A stretch of 64,000 bases of DNA from Streptomyces sp. NBC_01237 (GTDB lineage Bacteria > Actinomycetota > Actinomycetes > Streptomycetales > Streptomycetaceae): NCBI RefSeq assembly GCF_035917275.1, contig NZ_CP108508.1, forward strand, positions 7,750,001 to 7,814,000, written 5' to 3'. Below the pieces are notes generated by a model that did no database searches, was not told the DNA's origin, and saw only the letters and a list, made by a program, of their open reading frames with translations. Below, one piece after another: positions 43,322 to 52,385 of this stretch (its first letter is position 1; each line of letters begins with the position of its first letter). Position numbers and translations under genes: made by a program.

Positions 43322-44282
43322 GAAGCCGCCCGCCAAGCCCGTCCCCACGGCACCGGCGAAGAAGACCCTCCGACCCACCCGTACCGCGCGCGGTGCGAAG
43401 TCCGACGGCCGGCCGCCATGGATGGAGCGGCCCACCCGGCTCGGCCAGTTCGCCAAGGGCCTCGCCATCGTCGTCGTGGTCGCCGCCGTCGCCTACCCGC
43501 TGCTCGGCGTCATCGGCACGAGCTTCGCCTCGCAGAGCGACATCATCCGCTCCACCGGGCTCGTCCTGTGGCCCGACCACCCCACCCTCGACGCCTACCG
43601 CACCATCTTCACCGGCGGCGTCGTCACCCGGGCGCTGTTCGTCAGCATCGGCATCACGCTCGTCGGCACCCTGGCCAGTCTGCTCGTCACGGTCGGCATG
43701 GCCTACGGGCTCTCCCGCCGGGACGTCACCGGCTCCCGCTTCATCCTGATGATCGCGCTGTTCACGATGCTCTTCAACGCGGGCATCATCCCCAACTTCC
43801 TCCTGATCAAGGGCCTGGGGCTGTACGACACCTACGCGGCGCTCGTCATGCCCACCCTGGTCAGCGCCTTCAACCTGGTCGTCCTGCGCTCCTTCTTCAT
43901 GAACCTGCCGGAGGAGCTGTACGACGCCGCGAAGGTCGACGGCGCCGGAGACTTCCGCATCCTCGTGCGGATCGTCCTGCCGCTGTCCAAGGCCGTCCTC
44001 GCCGTGATCAGCCTCTTCTACGCCGTGACGTACTGGAACGCCTTCTTCAACGCGCTCCTGTATCTCAACGACTCCGACAAGTGGCCGCTGCCCATGGTGC
44101 TGCGGACCTATGTCCTCCAGGGCCAGAGCCTCAACAGCGCCTCGGCCGGTGAGGCCCTCGCCCCGCAGCAGGCCGTACAGATGGCCGTCCTCGTGATCGC
44201 CGTCGTGCCGATCCTGCTCGTCTACCCCTTCCTCCAGCGCTACTTCACCAAGGGCGTGCTCACCGGCGCCATCAAGGGCTGA
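43308..44282 (+). CDS. Carbohydrate ABC permease, LplA/UgpE type partner
   Basis: A 324-aa second permease of the importer with six hydrophobic helices and an EAA loop (EELYDAAKVDGAGDFRILVRIVLPL). GTG 43308 overlaps the first permease by 14 bp and has GAAGGGG ahead. The first 45 residues are basic and Pro-rich before the opening helix. ATG 43422 is a less likely start. It forms a heterodimer with the LplB-type protein. Confidence 0.92.
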   Translation: MLTAEKPPAKPVPTAPAKKTLRPTRTARGAKSDGRPPWMERPTRLGQFAKGLAIVVVVAAVAYPLLGVIGTSFASQSDIIRSTGLVLWPDHPTLDAYRTIFTGGVVTRALFVSIGITLVGTLASLLVTVGMAYGLSRRDVTGSRFILMIALFTMLFNAGIIPNFLLIKGLGLYDTYAALVMPTLVSAFNLVVLRSFFMNLPEELYDAAKVDGAGDFRILVRIVLPLSKAVLAVISLFYAVTYWNAFFNALLYLNDSDKWPLPMVLRTYVLQGQSLNSASAGEALAPQQAVQMAVLVIAVVPILLVYPFLQRYFTKGVLTGAIKG

Positions 44283-44327
44283 ACGCGACCTTCCCGGCCT
44301 TTTCCTCCCTTCACCCAAGGAGATTCC

Positions 44328-46001
44328 GTGTCGAGCTCCACCCCCATCAACCGCAGATCCCTGTTCCGTATGGGAGCGGGCCTGGGTCTCGGGCTTGCCG
44401 CCGCCCCACTGCTCGCCGCCTGCGGCGACGGCGGCACCGTCGCCAAGGCGGAGGCCAAGAGCGCCTCGCTGCTGCCCACCACGGCGATCCGCAACATCGG
44501 ACTCAAGCCCGACCTGGCCGGTACCGCCGCCGGAGTGCCGCAGGGCTTCTTCGGCTACCCGGCCAAGCCGCTGCGCGCGACGAAGAACACCCCGCTCAAG
44601 GGGGCGGCACCGATCAGCGCGACCATGGAGACCTTCTCGCCGCCGCCGCCCGCGCGGGGCAAGAACGCCGCATGGCAGAGCATCGAGAAGCTCCTCGGCG
44701 GCGAGGTGAACATCACCGCCGTCCCCGCCGACGACTACGGCACCAAGTTCTCCACGATGGTGGCCAGCGACAGCCTGCCCGACCTCTTCATGTACCCCGA
44801 GGTCGGTGGCGTCGACAACAAGTCCGCCTTCCTCCAGGCCAAGTGCGCCGACCTGACCCCGTACCTGGCCGGGGACAAGATCAAGGACTACCCGAACCTC
44901 GCCGCGATCCCGAAGGGCGCCTGGCAGGCCGCCATCTTCGGCGGCAAGCTCTACGGTGTCCCGATCGCCCGCACCGGCACCGGCGGCGCCGGCTTCTACC
45001 GCCACGATCTCTTCGAGGAGATCGGCATCACGAACCTCGACCAGATCACCGGCCTGGACCGGTTCGTCGAGGCGTGCAAGGAACTGACCCGCCCCAAGAA
45101 GGACCAGTACGCGATCATCGCGGGCGCCAACAACGTCCTCGCGATGTCGGCGGGCGCGCCCTACGCCTGGCGGATGGACGCGAAGACCGGGAAGTTCACC
45201 ACCGACCTGGAGACCCCCGAGTACCGCCTCGCCATCGAGACGGCCCGCTCGCTGTACAAGGCGGGCTGCTACTACCCGGGCACCCTCCAGATGTCCGGGG
45301 CGCAGAAGGCCCAGTACACGGACATGTTCAAGAACGGCAAGGGGGCGTACGTCTACGACGGCATGCCCACCTACCTGGCGCCCGGCGTCGGCTACATCGC
45401 CGCCATGAAGGCGATCGACAAGACGTACGACCCGCGGCCCTTCGTCCCGTTCGGCACCGGAGCCGTCGCCTGGATGGACAACGTCAAGCTGGAGAACACC
45501 CATCTGAAGAAGGCGTCCGGCGAGCGGGTCCGGCAGGTCCTCGCGCTGGCGGACTTCGCCGCCTCGCCCTTCGGCAGCCAGGAGTACACCCTCATCAACT
45601 ACGGCGTCGAAGGAACCGACTTCACCCGCGACGCCAAGGGCAACCCGACGCTCACCAAGCAGGGCACCCAGGACGTCACCGTGCCGTGGAAGTTCATGGC
45701 CTCGGCCGTCCCCGCGATCTACAGCGCCGACTCCGAGCAGGGCGTCCGCCACGTCCACGAGGCCTTCACCAGGATGATCCCGATGATGGAGCAGGACCCG
45801 ACGCTCCAGTACTCCTCGCCCACCTGGGACTCCAAGGGCTACGGCAGTCTCTACTCGTTCAAGCAGGACGCGCTCAAGGACATCGTCGCGGGCCGCAAGC
45901 CCATGTCCGCCTACGACCAGCTCGTCAAGGACTACCTGGCCAAGGGCGGCGAGCAGGCCCGCGGCGAGTTCGAAGAGGCGTTCCAGAAGGGGAAGAAGTG
46001 A
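44328..46001 (+). CDS. Tat lipoprotein, sugar-binding component
   Basis: A 557-aa extracellular solute-binding protein of the LplA class that pairs with LplB-type permeases. The leader NRRSLFRMGAGLGLGL has a twin-arginine motif, and the lipobox LAAC gives C32 as the lipidated residue. The large size (about 525 aa mature) is typical of binding proteins for oligosaccharides. GTG 44328 is preceded by AAGGAG. The stop overlaps the M1 gene (GTGA), so sugar uptake and peptidase are coupled. Confidence 0.93.
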   Translation: MSSSTPINRRSLFRMGAGLGLGLAAAPLLAACGDGGTVAKAEAKSASLLPTTAIRNIGLKPDLAGTAAGVPQGFFGYPAKPLRATKNTPLKGAAPISATMETFSPPPPARGKNAAWQSIEKLLGGEVNITAVPADDYGTKFSTMVASDSLPDLFMYPEVGGVDNKSAFLQAKCADLTPYLAGDKIKDYPNLAAIPKGAWQAAIFGGKLYGVPIARTGTGGAGFYRHDLFEEIGITNLDQITGLDRFVEACKELTRPKKDQYAIIAGANNVLAMSAGAPYAWRMDAKTGKFTTDLETPEYRLAIETARSLYKAGCYYPGTLQMSGAQKAQYTDMFKNGKGAYVYDGMPTYLAPGVGYIAAMKAIDKTYDPRPFVPFGTGAVAWMDNVKLENTHLKKASGERVRQVLALADFAASPFGSQEYTLINYGVEGTDFTRDAKGNPTLTKQGTQDVTVPWKFMASAVPAIYSADSEQGVRHVHEAFTRMIPMMEQDPTLQYSSPTWDSKGYGSLYSFKQDALKDIVAGRKPMSAYDQLVKDYLAKGGEQARGEFEEAFQKGKK

Positions 46002-47464
46002 CGACGCGACGCTCCGCCCTCAGACTCGCGGGCACGGCGGTCGCCGCGGCCGTGGCCGTACCCGTCCTCGGTACGCCCGCCGCGGCACGCCCGCACCGCT
46101 TCGACCCGAAGCCCGGCGCGGACGGCGTCGGCGACCCGCTCTTCCCGACCCTCGGCAACGGCGGCTACCAGGTCCTCCACTACGACCTCACCTTCGACTT
46201 CACCCCGGTGACGTACGACTTCACCGCCGCCGTGAGGATGAACGCCCGCGCCACCCAGGACCTGTCCGCGTTCAACCTGGACACCGACGGCCACACCATC
46301 GAGGCCATCACCGTCCAGGGCCGGGCGGCCACCTGGGCGATCACGGCCGGCCGGAGCGGCCAGGAACTCACCGTCACCCCCGCCCGCCCCCTGCGCGACG
46401 GACAGGCGTTCACCGTCGAGGTCCGCTACCGGGGCAACGGCAAGGCACCCCGGCTCGGCCTCACCGGATGGAAGTTCGGCACCGACGGCGGATTCGCCTC
46501 CGCCGCCCAGTCCTCCCGCGCCGACACCTTCCTGCCCTGCAACGACACCCCGTCGGACAAGGCGACCTGGACCTTCCACATCAGCGCCCCCAAGGGCTTC
46601 GTCGCCACCGCCAACGGCGAACTGCTGCACCGGACCCCGCGCGCCGACGGCTCCACCGTCTGGCACTTCGCGCTCCGCGAGCGGATGGCGACCGAACTGA
46701 TCGGCATCGCCGTCGTCAAGGGCACCTATCTGTACGGCACCGGCCACCGCGGCCTGCCGCTCCGGCACATCGTGCCCCAGGGCCTGGAGGACACGTACGC
46801 CCCGATCGTCGCCCGGACGGCCGACCATCTGGCCTGGTGCGAGGCGAAGTTCGGCCGCTACCCGTTCTCCGTCTACGGCGTCCACATCTACGACGGCTAC
46901 ACCGACGCCCTGGAGAACCAGACCCTCTCCCTCTTCTCCACCAACTGGTTCAAACCCCACCCCGACGGCCACCCCGGCTATGAGACCACCATGGTCCACG
47001 AGCTGGTCCACCAGTGGTGGGGCGACTCGGTCACCCCCGCCGACTGGCAGCAGGCATGGCTGAACGAGGGCCCCGCCGTCTACTACGCCGCCGTGTACGG
47101 CGAGGAGCGCGGCTGGTCCGTCCTCGCCGACAAGATGAAGGCCACCTACGGCAAGCTCGACGCGATCCGCGCCAAGGACGGCCCGCCCGGACTGCCCAAG
47201 GCGCTCGGCGGGACCAACATCTACGACGGCGGCGCCCTGGTCCTCTACGCCCTGCGCCGGCAGATCGGCGACCGGGACTTCGACCGGGTGATGCGGCTGT
47301 GGCCCGAGCGCTTCAAGGACCGCAACGTCTCCAGCGAGGACTTCATCCGGCACACCGTCAAGGTCACCGGCAGGAAGTCGCTCGACCCGTTCCTGCGCGA
47401 CTGGCTCTTCGGAGCCGTCAACCCGCCCATGCCCGGCCACCCCGACTGGAAGGCCACCGCGTGA
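45998..47464 (+). CDS. Exported M1-family zinc metallopeptidase
   Basis: A 488-aa protein with a Tat-like leader (TTRRSALRLAGTAVAAAVAVPVLG). The M1 motif HExxH-x18-E is complete: H334-ELV-H338 in MVHELVHQWWGDS and E357 in WLNEGPAVYY. The exopeptidase GAMEN motif is replaced by a variant around DALENQTLS. It is shorter than full aminopeptidase N and lacks the C-terminal domain. The GTG start overlaps the binding-protein stop. It probably trims peptides released from glycoproteins by the M60 enzyme. Confidence 0.92.
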   Translation: MTTRRSALRLAGTAVAAAVAVPVLGTPAAARPHRFDPKPGADGVGDPLFPTLGNGGYQVLHYDLTFDFTPVTYDFTAAVRMNARATQDLSAFNLDTDGHTIEAITVQGRAATWAITAGRSGQELTVTPARPLRDGQAFTVEVRYRGNGKAPRLGLTGWKFGTDGGFASAAQSSRADTFLPCNDTPSDKATWTFHISAPKGFVATANGELLHRTPRADGSTVWHFALRERMATELIGIAVVKGTYLYGTGHRGLPLRHIVPQGLEDTYAPIVARTADHLAWCEAKFGRYPFSVYGVHIYDGYTDALENQTLSLFSTNWFKPHPDGHPGYETTMVHELVHQWWGDSVTPADWQQAWLNEGPAVYYAAVYGEERGWSVLADKMKATYGKLDAIRAKDGPPGLPKALGGTNIYDGGALVLYALRRQIGDRDFDRVMRLWPERFKDRNVSSEDFIRHTVKVTGRKSLDPFLRDWLFGAVNPPMPGHPDWKATA

Positions 47465-49674
47465 ACCGCACCGCGCACATCCTGCGAGGAACCGCCGCAG
47501 CCGCCACCACCGCCTTCCTCGCGGCACTCCTCGCCGCCCCCACCGCCCAGGCCGCCCCCGGGGCCCACACCCTGTACGCGGCCCCCGACGGGCGCGGCAC
47601 CTCCTGTACGGTCTCCCGCCCCTGCACCCTCGAAGGCGCCCGGGACCTCGCCCGCACCGAGAGCGGCCGGGACGTCCGGGTGCTCCTCAAGGGCGGTACG
47701 TACCGGCTCGCGGAGCCCCTGAAGCTCGGCGCCGACGACTCCGGGAAGAACGGCCGCACCGTCACCTGGGCCGCGGCCCCCGGCGCCCGCCCCGTACTGT
47801 CCGGCGGCCGGGACCTCACCGGATGGCAGCGCAACGCCGACCGCACCTGGACCGCGTCCGTACCGGCCGGAGTCACCCCGCGCCAGCTCTTCATCGACGG
47901 CGAACGGGCGGTCAGGGCACGGGGCGGGGCCTGCGCGGCCGCCGTCTGCGATGCCACCACGACCGGGATGACCGGCGCGAACGCCACCGGCATCGCCCAG
48001 TGGCAGCGCCCCACCGACGCCGAAGCCGTGGTCAGGGTCCGCTGGCGCAACTACCACTGCCGGATCGCGGGCGTCAGCGGCGACATCATGACCTTCGCCC
48101 AGCCCTGCTGGACCAACTCCGCGAGCGGCACCGACCGCACCGGTCCCGCCTGGGACTCCACCACCGTCGACTCCACCCGCTACAGCGGCGTCGCCTTCTT
48201 CGAGAACGCCCCCGAACTCCTCGACACACCGGGTGAGTTCACCTGGAACTCGCAGGACCGGACCGTCACCTACCTGCCGCGCAAGGGCGAGAACATGCGC
48301 CGCGCCCAGGCGGTCACCCCGCACACCGAGCAGCTCCTCGTCCTGGACGGCGCCCACGACATCGCCGTCAGCGGCATCGGATTCGCCTACGCGGCCTACC
48401 GTCAGCCCGGCACCGACGAGGGCTACGCGGGCATGCAGGCCGGTCTCACCCTGACCGGCGCGACGGGCCCCGTCGACCACGCGGGCCGCTACTACACCAA
48501 GCCCGCCGCCGCACTCACCGTGCGCGGCGGACAGCGCGTCAGCATCGACGGCGCGCGCTTCGACCACCTCGGCGGAGCGGGCGCGATCCTCGAAGCGGGC
48601 ACCAAGGACAGCACCCTGACCCGGTCCGCCTTCACCGACCTGTCCTCCGGCGCGGTGTACGTCGGCGACACCGAGCCGCTGCCCGGCACGGCCCTCGCGG
48701 GGGAGCGGAACACCGTCTCGTACAACACGATCCACCGCTCCGGCGTCGAGTACACCGACTCGGTGGGCATCTGGGCCGGGTACGAGGCCGAGCTGACCGT
48801 CGACCACAACACCCTGCGACACCTGCCGTACTCCGGGATCTCCGTCGGCTGGGGCTGGAACCAGCCCGAGGCCCAGAAGTCCGTCCTGCGCGACAACAGG
48901 GTGACGGACAACCGCATCACCGACGTGATGGAAGTCGCCCAGGAACAGCACGACGGCGGCGCGATCTACACCCAGGGCGCCCAGCCCGGCACCGTCCTGT
49001 CCGGGAACTACATCAACCGTTCCGCCTTCGGCAACACCGAGCGCGACGGCAACGGCATCTACCTCGACGAGCAGTCCTCGCACATCCTCGTCGAGAAGAA
49101 CGTCATCACCCGCATCGGCTACAAGTGGGTCTCCAACTGGGCGGACTACGGAATCCGGAACACCGCCCGCGGCAACTGGACCGACACCGCGGCCCCCGCC
49201 CTCGGCGGCACCGGCTCCGTCATGACGGACAACCTCACCGGGCTCGACCGGCTGCCGGCCGCCGCACTCGCCGTCGCCTCCCGGGCCGGTGCCCACGGCG
49301 GGCGCGTCGAGCAACTGCGCACCGACCTGGCCCGCAGCGGCACGGCGACCCAGTCCTCGACCGAGGGTGCGGCCACCGCCGCCCTCGCCCTGGACGCCGA
49401 CACCAACACCGACACCCGCACGCTCGCCGAGGCGGGCGCCTGGTGGCAGGTCGACCTCGGCACGAAGCGGCGCGTCCGGCAGATCGAGATCTGGAACAAC
49501 GCCTCCTCCACGACGGCGGACTTCGACGTCATCACGGACGACCGGACCATCCATGTCAGCGGGAAGTCCCTGCGCCCGACCGTCCTGGACCTGGACAGCG
49601 GCACCCGCACCGTGCGGATCATGGCCCGGGGTGCCGGACGCGTGGCCCTCTCCCAGGTCCTCGTCCACCCCTGA
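47461..49674 (+). CDS. Secreted right-handed beta-helix protein with F5/8C domain
   Basis: A 737-aa exported protein. A Sec signal covers residues 1-32 (LRGTAAAATTAFLAALLAAPTAQA). A right-handed parallel beta-helix follows, starting LYAAPDGRGTSCTVSRPCTLEGARDLA with repeated N/D-rich turns (for example DHNTLRHLPYSGISVGW and SGNYINRSAFGNTERDGNGIYLDEQSSH). A C-terminal F5/8-type-C (CBM32-like) domain lies at about residues 610-737 (ARSGTATQSST, WWQVDLG, RVRQIEIWNN). It is probably a glycan lyase or hydrolase; the active residues are not clear. GTG 47461 overlaps the M1 stop. Confidence 0.9.
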   Translation: MNRTAHILRGTAAAATTAFLAALLAAPTAQAAPGAHTLYAAPDGRGTSCTVSRPCTLEGARDLARTESGRDVRVLLKGGTYRLAEPLKLGADDSGKNGRTVTWAAAPGARPVLSGGRDLTGWQRNADRTWTASVPAGVTPRQLFIDGERAVRARGGACAAAVCDATTTGMTGANATGIAQWQRPTDAEAVVRVRWRNYHCRIAGVSGDIMTFAQPCWTNSASGTDRTGPAWDSTTVDSTRYSGVAFFENAPELLDTPGEFTWNSQDRTVTYLPRKGENMRRAQAVTPHTEQLLVLDGAHDIAVSGIGFAYAAYRQPGTDEGYAGMQAGLTLTGATGPVDHAGRYYTKPAAALTVRGGQRVSIDGARFDHLGGAGAILEAGTKDSTLTRSAFTDLSSGAVYVGDTEPLPGTALAGERNTVSYNTIHRSGVEYTDSVGIWAGYEAELTVDHNTLRHLPYSGISVGWGWNQPEAQKSVLRDNRVTDNRITDVMEVAQEQHDGGAIYTQGAQPGTVLSGNYINRSAFGNTERDGNGIYLDEQSSHILVEKNVITRIGYKWVSNWADYGIRNTARGNWTDTAAPALGGTGSVMTDNLTGLDRLPAAALAVASRAGAHGGRVEQLRTDLARSGTATQSSTEGAATAALALDADTNTDTRTLAEAGAWWQVDLGTKRRVRQIEIWNNASSTTADFDVITDDRTIHVSGKSLRPTVLDLDSGTRTVRIMARGAGRVALSQVLVHP

Positions 49675-49715
49675 CACCGACCACCACGCACCACGGAACA
49701 ACGAAGGAAGTCCCC

Positions 49716-50906
49716 ATGACCGACCTCCGCATCGGCGTGCTCGGCTACGGCCTGCGCGGCTCACTCGCCCGCACCGCCCACCGGCCGGGCTCCGGCTCCC
49801 GCGTCACCGCGCTGGCGGAACCGGACCCGCGCGCCCGTGCGGAGGCGGCCACGGCCTTCCCCGGCGCGACCCTGTCCAGTGACCACCGCGCGGTCATCGA
49901 GGCCCCGGACATCGACGCGGTCCTGGTCCTCACCCCCGACCACACCCACGCCGACCTGGCCTGCGAAGCGCTCCGGGCGGGCAAGCCGGTCTTCGTGGAG
50001 AAGCCCCTCGACATCAGCGTCGAGCGCTGCGACACGATCCTGCGCACGGCGTACGAGACCGGCACCCGGCTCTACATCGGCCACAACATGCGCCACATGC
50101 CCGTCGTCCGACTGATGCGCGACCTGATCCGGGACGGCGCCATCGGCGAGATCAAGACGGTCTGGATCCGGCACTTCGTCGGCTACGGCGGCGACTGGTA
50201 CTTCAAGGACTGGCACGCCGAACGCCGGTACACGACCGGGCTGCTGCTCCAGAAGGCCGCCCACGACATCGACGTCCTGCACTGGCTCGCGGGCGGCTAC
50301 GCGAAGGACGTCCAGGCCCTCGGCGACCTGATGGTCTACGGCGACAACCCGCACCGCCGCGAGCCGGGGGAGCCCAAGGCCGACGACTGGTACACCAAGG
50401 ACGGCCGCTGGCCCCCGCACACCCAGCGGGCGCTCAACCCCGTCATCGACGTCGAGGACGTGTCCCTGCTCAACATGCGCCTCGACAACGGTGTGCTGGC
50501 CTCCTACCAGCAGTGCCATTTCACCCCCGACTACTGGCGCAACTACACCGTCATCGGCGACGCGGGCCGGCTGGAGAACTTCGGCGACGGCCCCGGCGGC
50601 TGTGTGAAGGTCTGGAACACCCGGCGCTCCGGCTACCGCCCGGACGCGGACGAGATCCACGAGATCCCGGCCGCCGAGGACAACGCCGGGCACGGCGGCG
50701 CCGATCCGCTGCTGGTGGACGAGTTCCTGCGGTTCGTCCGGGAGGGGGGTCGTACGGACACCTCACCGGTGGCGGCCCGGATGGCGGTCGCCGCGGGGGT
50801 GCACGCCACGGCCTCGCTGCGCGACGGCGGCACCCCGGCCCGGGTGCCCGCGCTGGACCCGGAACTGGCGGCGTACTTCGAACGGGGCCAGGTCCGCGAG
50901 GACTGA
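49716..50906 (+). CDS. Gfo/Idh/MocA-family oxidoreductase
   Basis: A 396-aa NAD(P)-dependent sugar or inositol oxidoreductase. The Rossmann segment is IGVLGYGLRGSLA near residue 6, and EKP (E95-K96-P97) holds the catalytic lysine. The middle contains the family GGxxxxxxxHxxD-like QKAAHDIDVLHWLAGGY. ATG 49716 follows GAAGGAAG, 41 bp after the beta-helix gene. It should process an imported or released sugar derivative intracellularly, and it closes the importer operon. Confidence 0.92.
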   Translation: MTDLRIGVLGYGLRGSLARTAHRPGSGSRVTALAEPDPRARAEAATAFPGATLSSDHRAVIEAPDIDAVLVLTPDHTHADLACEALRAGKPVFVEKPLDISVERCDTILRTAYETGTRLYIGHNMRHMPVVRLMRDLIRDGAIGEIKTVWIRHFVGYGGDWYFKDWHAERRYTTGLLLQKAAHDIDVLHWLAGGYAKDVQALGDLMVYGDNPHRREPGEPKADDWYTKDGRWPPHTQRALNPVIDVEDVSLLNMRLDNGVLASYQQCHFTPDYWRNYTVIGDAGRLENFGDGPGGCVKVWNTRRSGYRPDADEIHEIPAAEDNAGHGGADPLLVDEFLRFVREGGRTDTSPVAARMAVAAGVHATASLRDGGTPARVPALDPELAAYFERGQVRED

Positions 50907-50920
50907 CCACCGCCCCGGCG

Positions 50921-51005
50921 CCGGCCGGCGCGCACGTCCGCGTGTCTGTGTGGACGCCACGGCGCGGCAGGCGCTGAGGGCCGGCCGGCGCGCACCTCCG
51001 CGTGT
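50921..51005. repeat. 25-bp direct repeat at 60-bp spacing
   Basis: CCGGCCGGCGCGCAC-g/c-TCCGCGTGT occurs at 50921-50945 and 50981-51005 with one mismatch, exactly 60 bp apart, between the convergent Gfo/Idh and LacI genes. Confidence 0.85.
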
Positions 51006-51120
51006 GCGCCCGGCCCGGCCCCGTGCGCGTACGCCCACCTCGCCTGTACGGGGCCGTGGGCACCCGGCCCGCCACAGGGCGCGTCCTCCCCTCGGGCGCC
51101 GGGCCGCCCCGGCCGGCCCG

Positions 51121-52200
51121 TCATCCGCTCGGCGGCGCCCCCGTACTGCCCCGCAGCACCACGTCCCCCTCGATCCGCAGCACCCGGGACCGGCCGGTCC
51201 CCGTCGGTTCCCGGAGCGCCAGCGCGATCACGCTCTCGCCCATCGCGGTGAGCGGCAGCGCCACCGTGGTGAGCGGCGGGGTCAGCTCCCGTACGAGGGG
51301 AATGTCGTCGAACCCCGCGAGCGACACGTCCTCGGGCACCCGCAGTCCCGCCTCCCGCAGGGCGGCCAGCGCGCCCACGGCCATCACATCGGTCACCGCG
51401 AACACACAGGTCGGCAACGGCGCCCCGGCCGAAAGCAGTTGACGCGCCGCGGCATACCCGCCGTCGCGGGTGAAGGCACCCGCCACCACCCGGCCGAGCG
51501 GGATGCCCGACTCGGCGAGCCCTTCCCGGAACCCGCCGAGCCGGTCGGCGACCGTCGTCAGCCCGGGCGGCCCGGTGAGCACCGCGAAGGTCCGGTGCCC
51601 CAGCCCCACCAGCGTCCGGGCGAGGGCCGCCGCACCCGCCCGGTTCTCCGGCTGCACGGTGTCCACCCGCAGACTCCGGTGCCGGCTGACCACGGCCACC
51701 CGCCCGCCCGCGCCTACGTACGGCTCCAGTTCGGCGTCCATCGCGCGCTCCCAGGCCCGGTCCTGGAACCCGGAGCCGATCAGCAGGATGGCCCGCGCGC
51801 GCTGCGCCCGCAGCAGGGAGACGTAACGGATCTCCCGGGCCGGCTCCCGGAACGTGGAGGCCAGCATCACCAGCAGGTTCCGCTCCGCGGCCGCCCGCAT
51901 CACCCCGCTGGCGATGGCCGCGAAGTAGGGGTCGCTGACGTCGTGGCAGATCACCCCCACCGTGCGGTTGCCGTCGGCACCGGCCAGGGCCTGGGCGTGC
52001 GCGTTCGGGGTGTAGCCGAGCAGGCCGGCCGCCGTGCGCACCCGCTGGCTCAGATCCTCGCGGACCCGGGCGGTGCCGTTGAGGACACGTGAGGCGGTGG
52101 CGAGCGAGACCCGGGCCTCGCGGGCCACGGCGTCGAGCGTCACATGGGCCGTTCCGCGGCGTCGCTGCTCCGGGCGGGCCGGTGCTTCCCGTTCACTCAA
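51121..52200 (-). CDS. LacI-family regulator of the second importer/ThuA regulon
   Basis: A 359-aa LacI-type regulator. The HTH is VTLDAVAREARVSLATASRVLNG at about residues 20-42; the effector domain follows from TVGVICHDVSDPYFAAIASGVM. The start at 52200 is TTG with GGGGG 5 bp upstream; a GTG near 52143 would cut into the HTH and is unlikely. It is divergent from the importer operon, and the AGAAAGCGCTTTCT operator lies about 100 bp beyond its start. Confidence 0.9.
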   Translation of the reverse strand: MSEREAPARPEQRRRGTAHVTLDAVAREARVSLATASRVLNGTARVREDLSQRVRTAAGLLGYTPNAHAQALAGADGNRTVGVICHDVSDPYFAAIASGVMRAAAERNLLVMLASTFREPAREIRYVSLLRAQRARAILLIGSGFQDRAWERAMDAELEPYVGAGGRVAVVSRHRSLRVDTVQPENRAGAAALARTLVGLGHRTFAVLTGPPGLTTVADRLGGFREGLAESGIPLGRVVAGAFTRDGGYAAARQLLSAGAPLPTCVFAVTDVMAVGALAALREAGLRVPEDVSLAGFDDIPLVRELTPPLTTVALPLTAMGESVIALALREPTGTGRSRVLRIEGDVVLRGSTGAPPSG

Positions 52201-52254
52201 CTCGACCCCCGGGGGTGCGGTGGTGGCAGGGCCCCGAAACTTCGGGACGACCTA

Positions 52255-52284
52255 TTGACCGTGCGTACGGACAGTCATTAGCGT
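52255..52284 (+). promoter_or_regulatory. Promoter of the second importer operon
   Basis: -35 TTGACC (52255-52260), 18-bp spacer, -10 TAGCGT (52279-52284). The expected start point is near 52291, just ahead of the LacI operator. Confidence 0.7.
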
Positions 52285-52298
52285 GGCGGCAACCCTAC

Positions 52299-52326
52299 CA
52301 GAAAGCGCTTTCTGAAAGCGCCTTCT
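52299..52326. promoter_or_regulatory. LacI operator plus overlapping half-copy
   Basis: CAGAAAGCGCTTTCTG (52299-52314) is a perfect 16-bp palindrome with a central CG. A degenerate second copy, GAAAGCGCCTTCT (52314-52326), starts 13 bp later. Its position just after the start point fits roadblock repression. Confidence 0.85.
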
Positions 52327-52385
52327 CCGGCACCGCAGGATCGCACAGCTCTCCACAACTGCCCCCGAAGTGCAGGGAGTTCACA

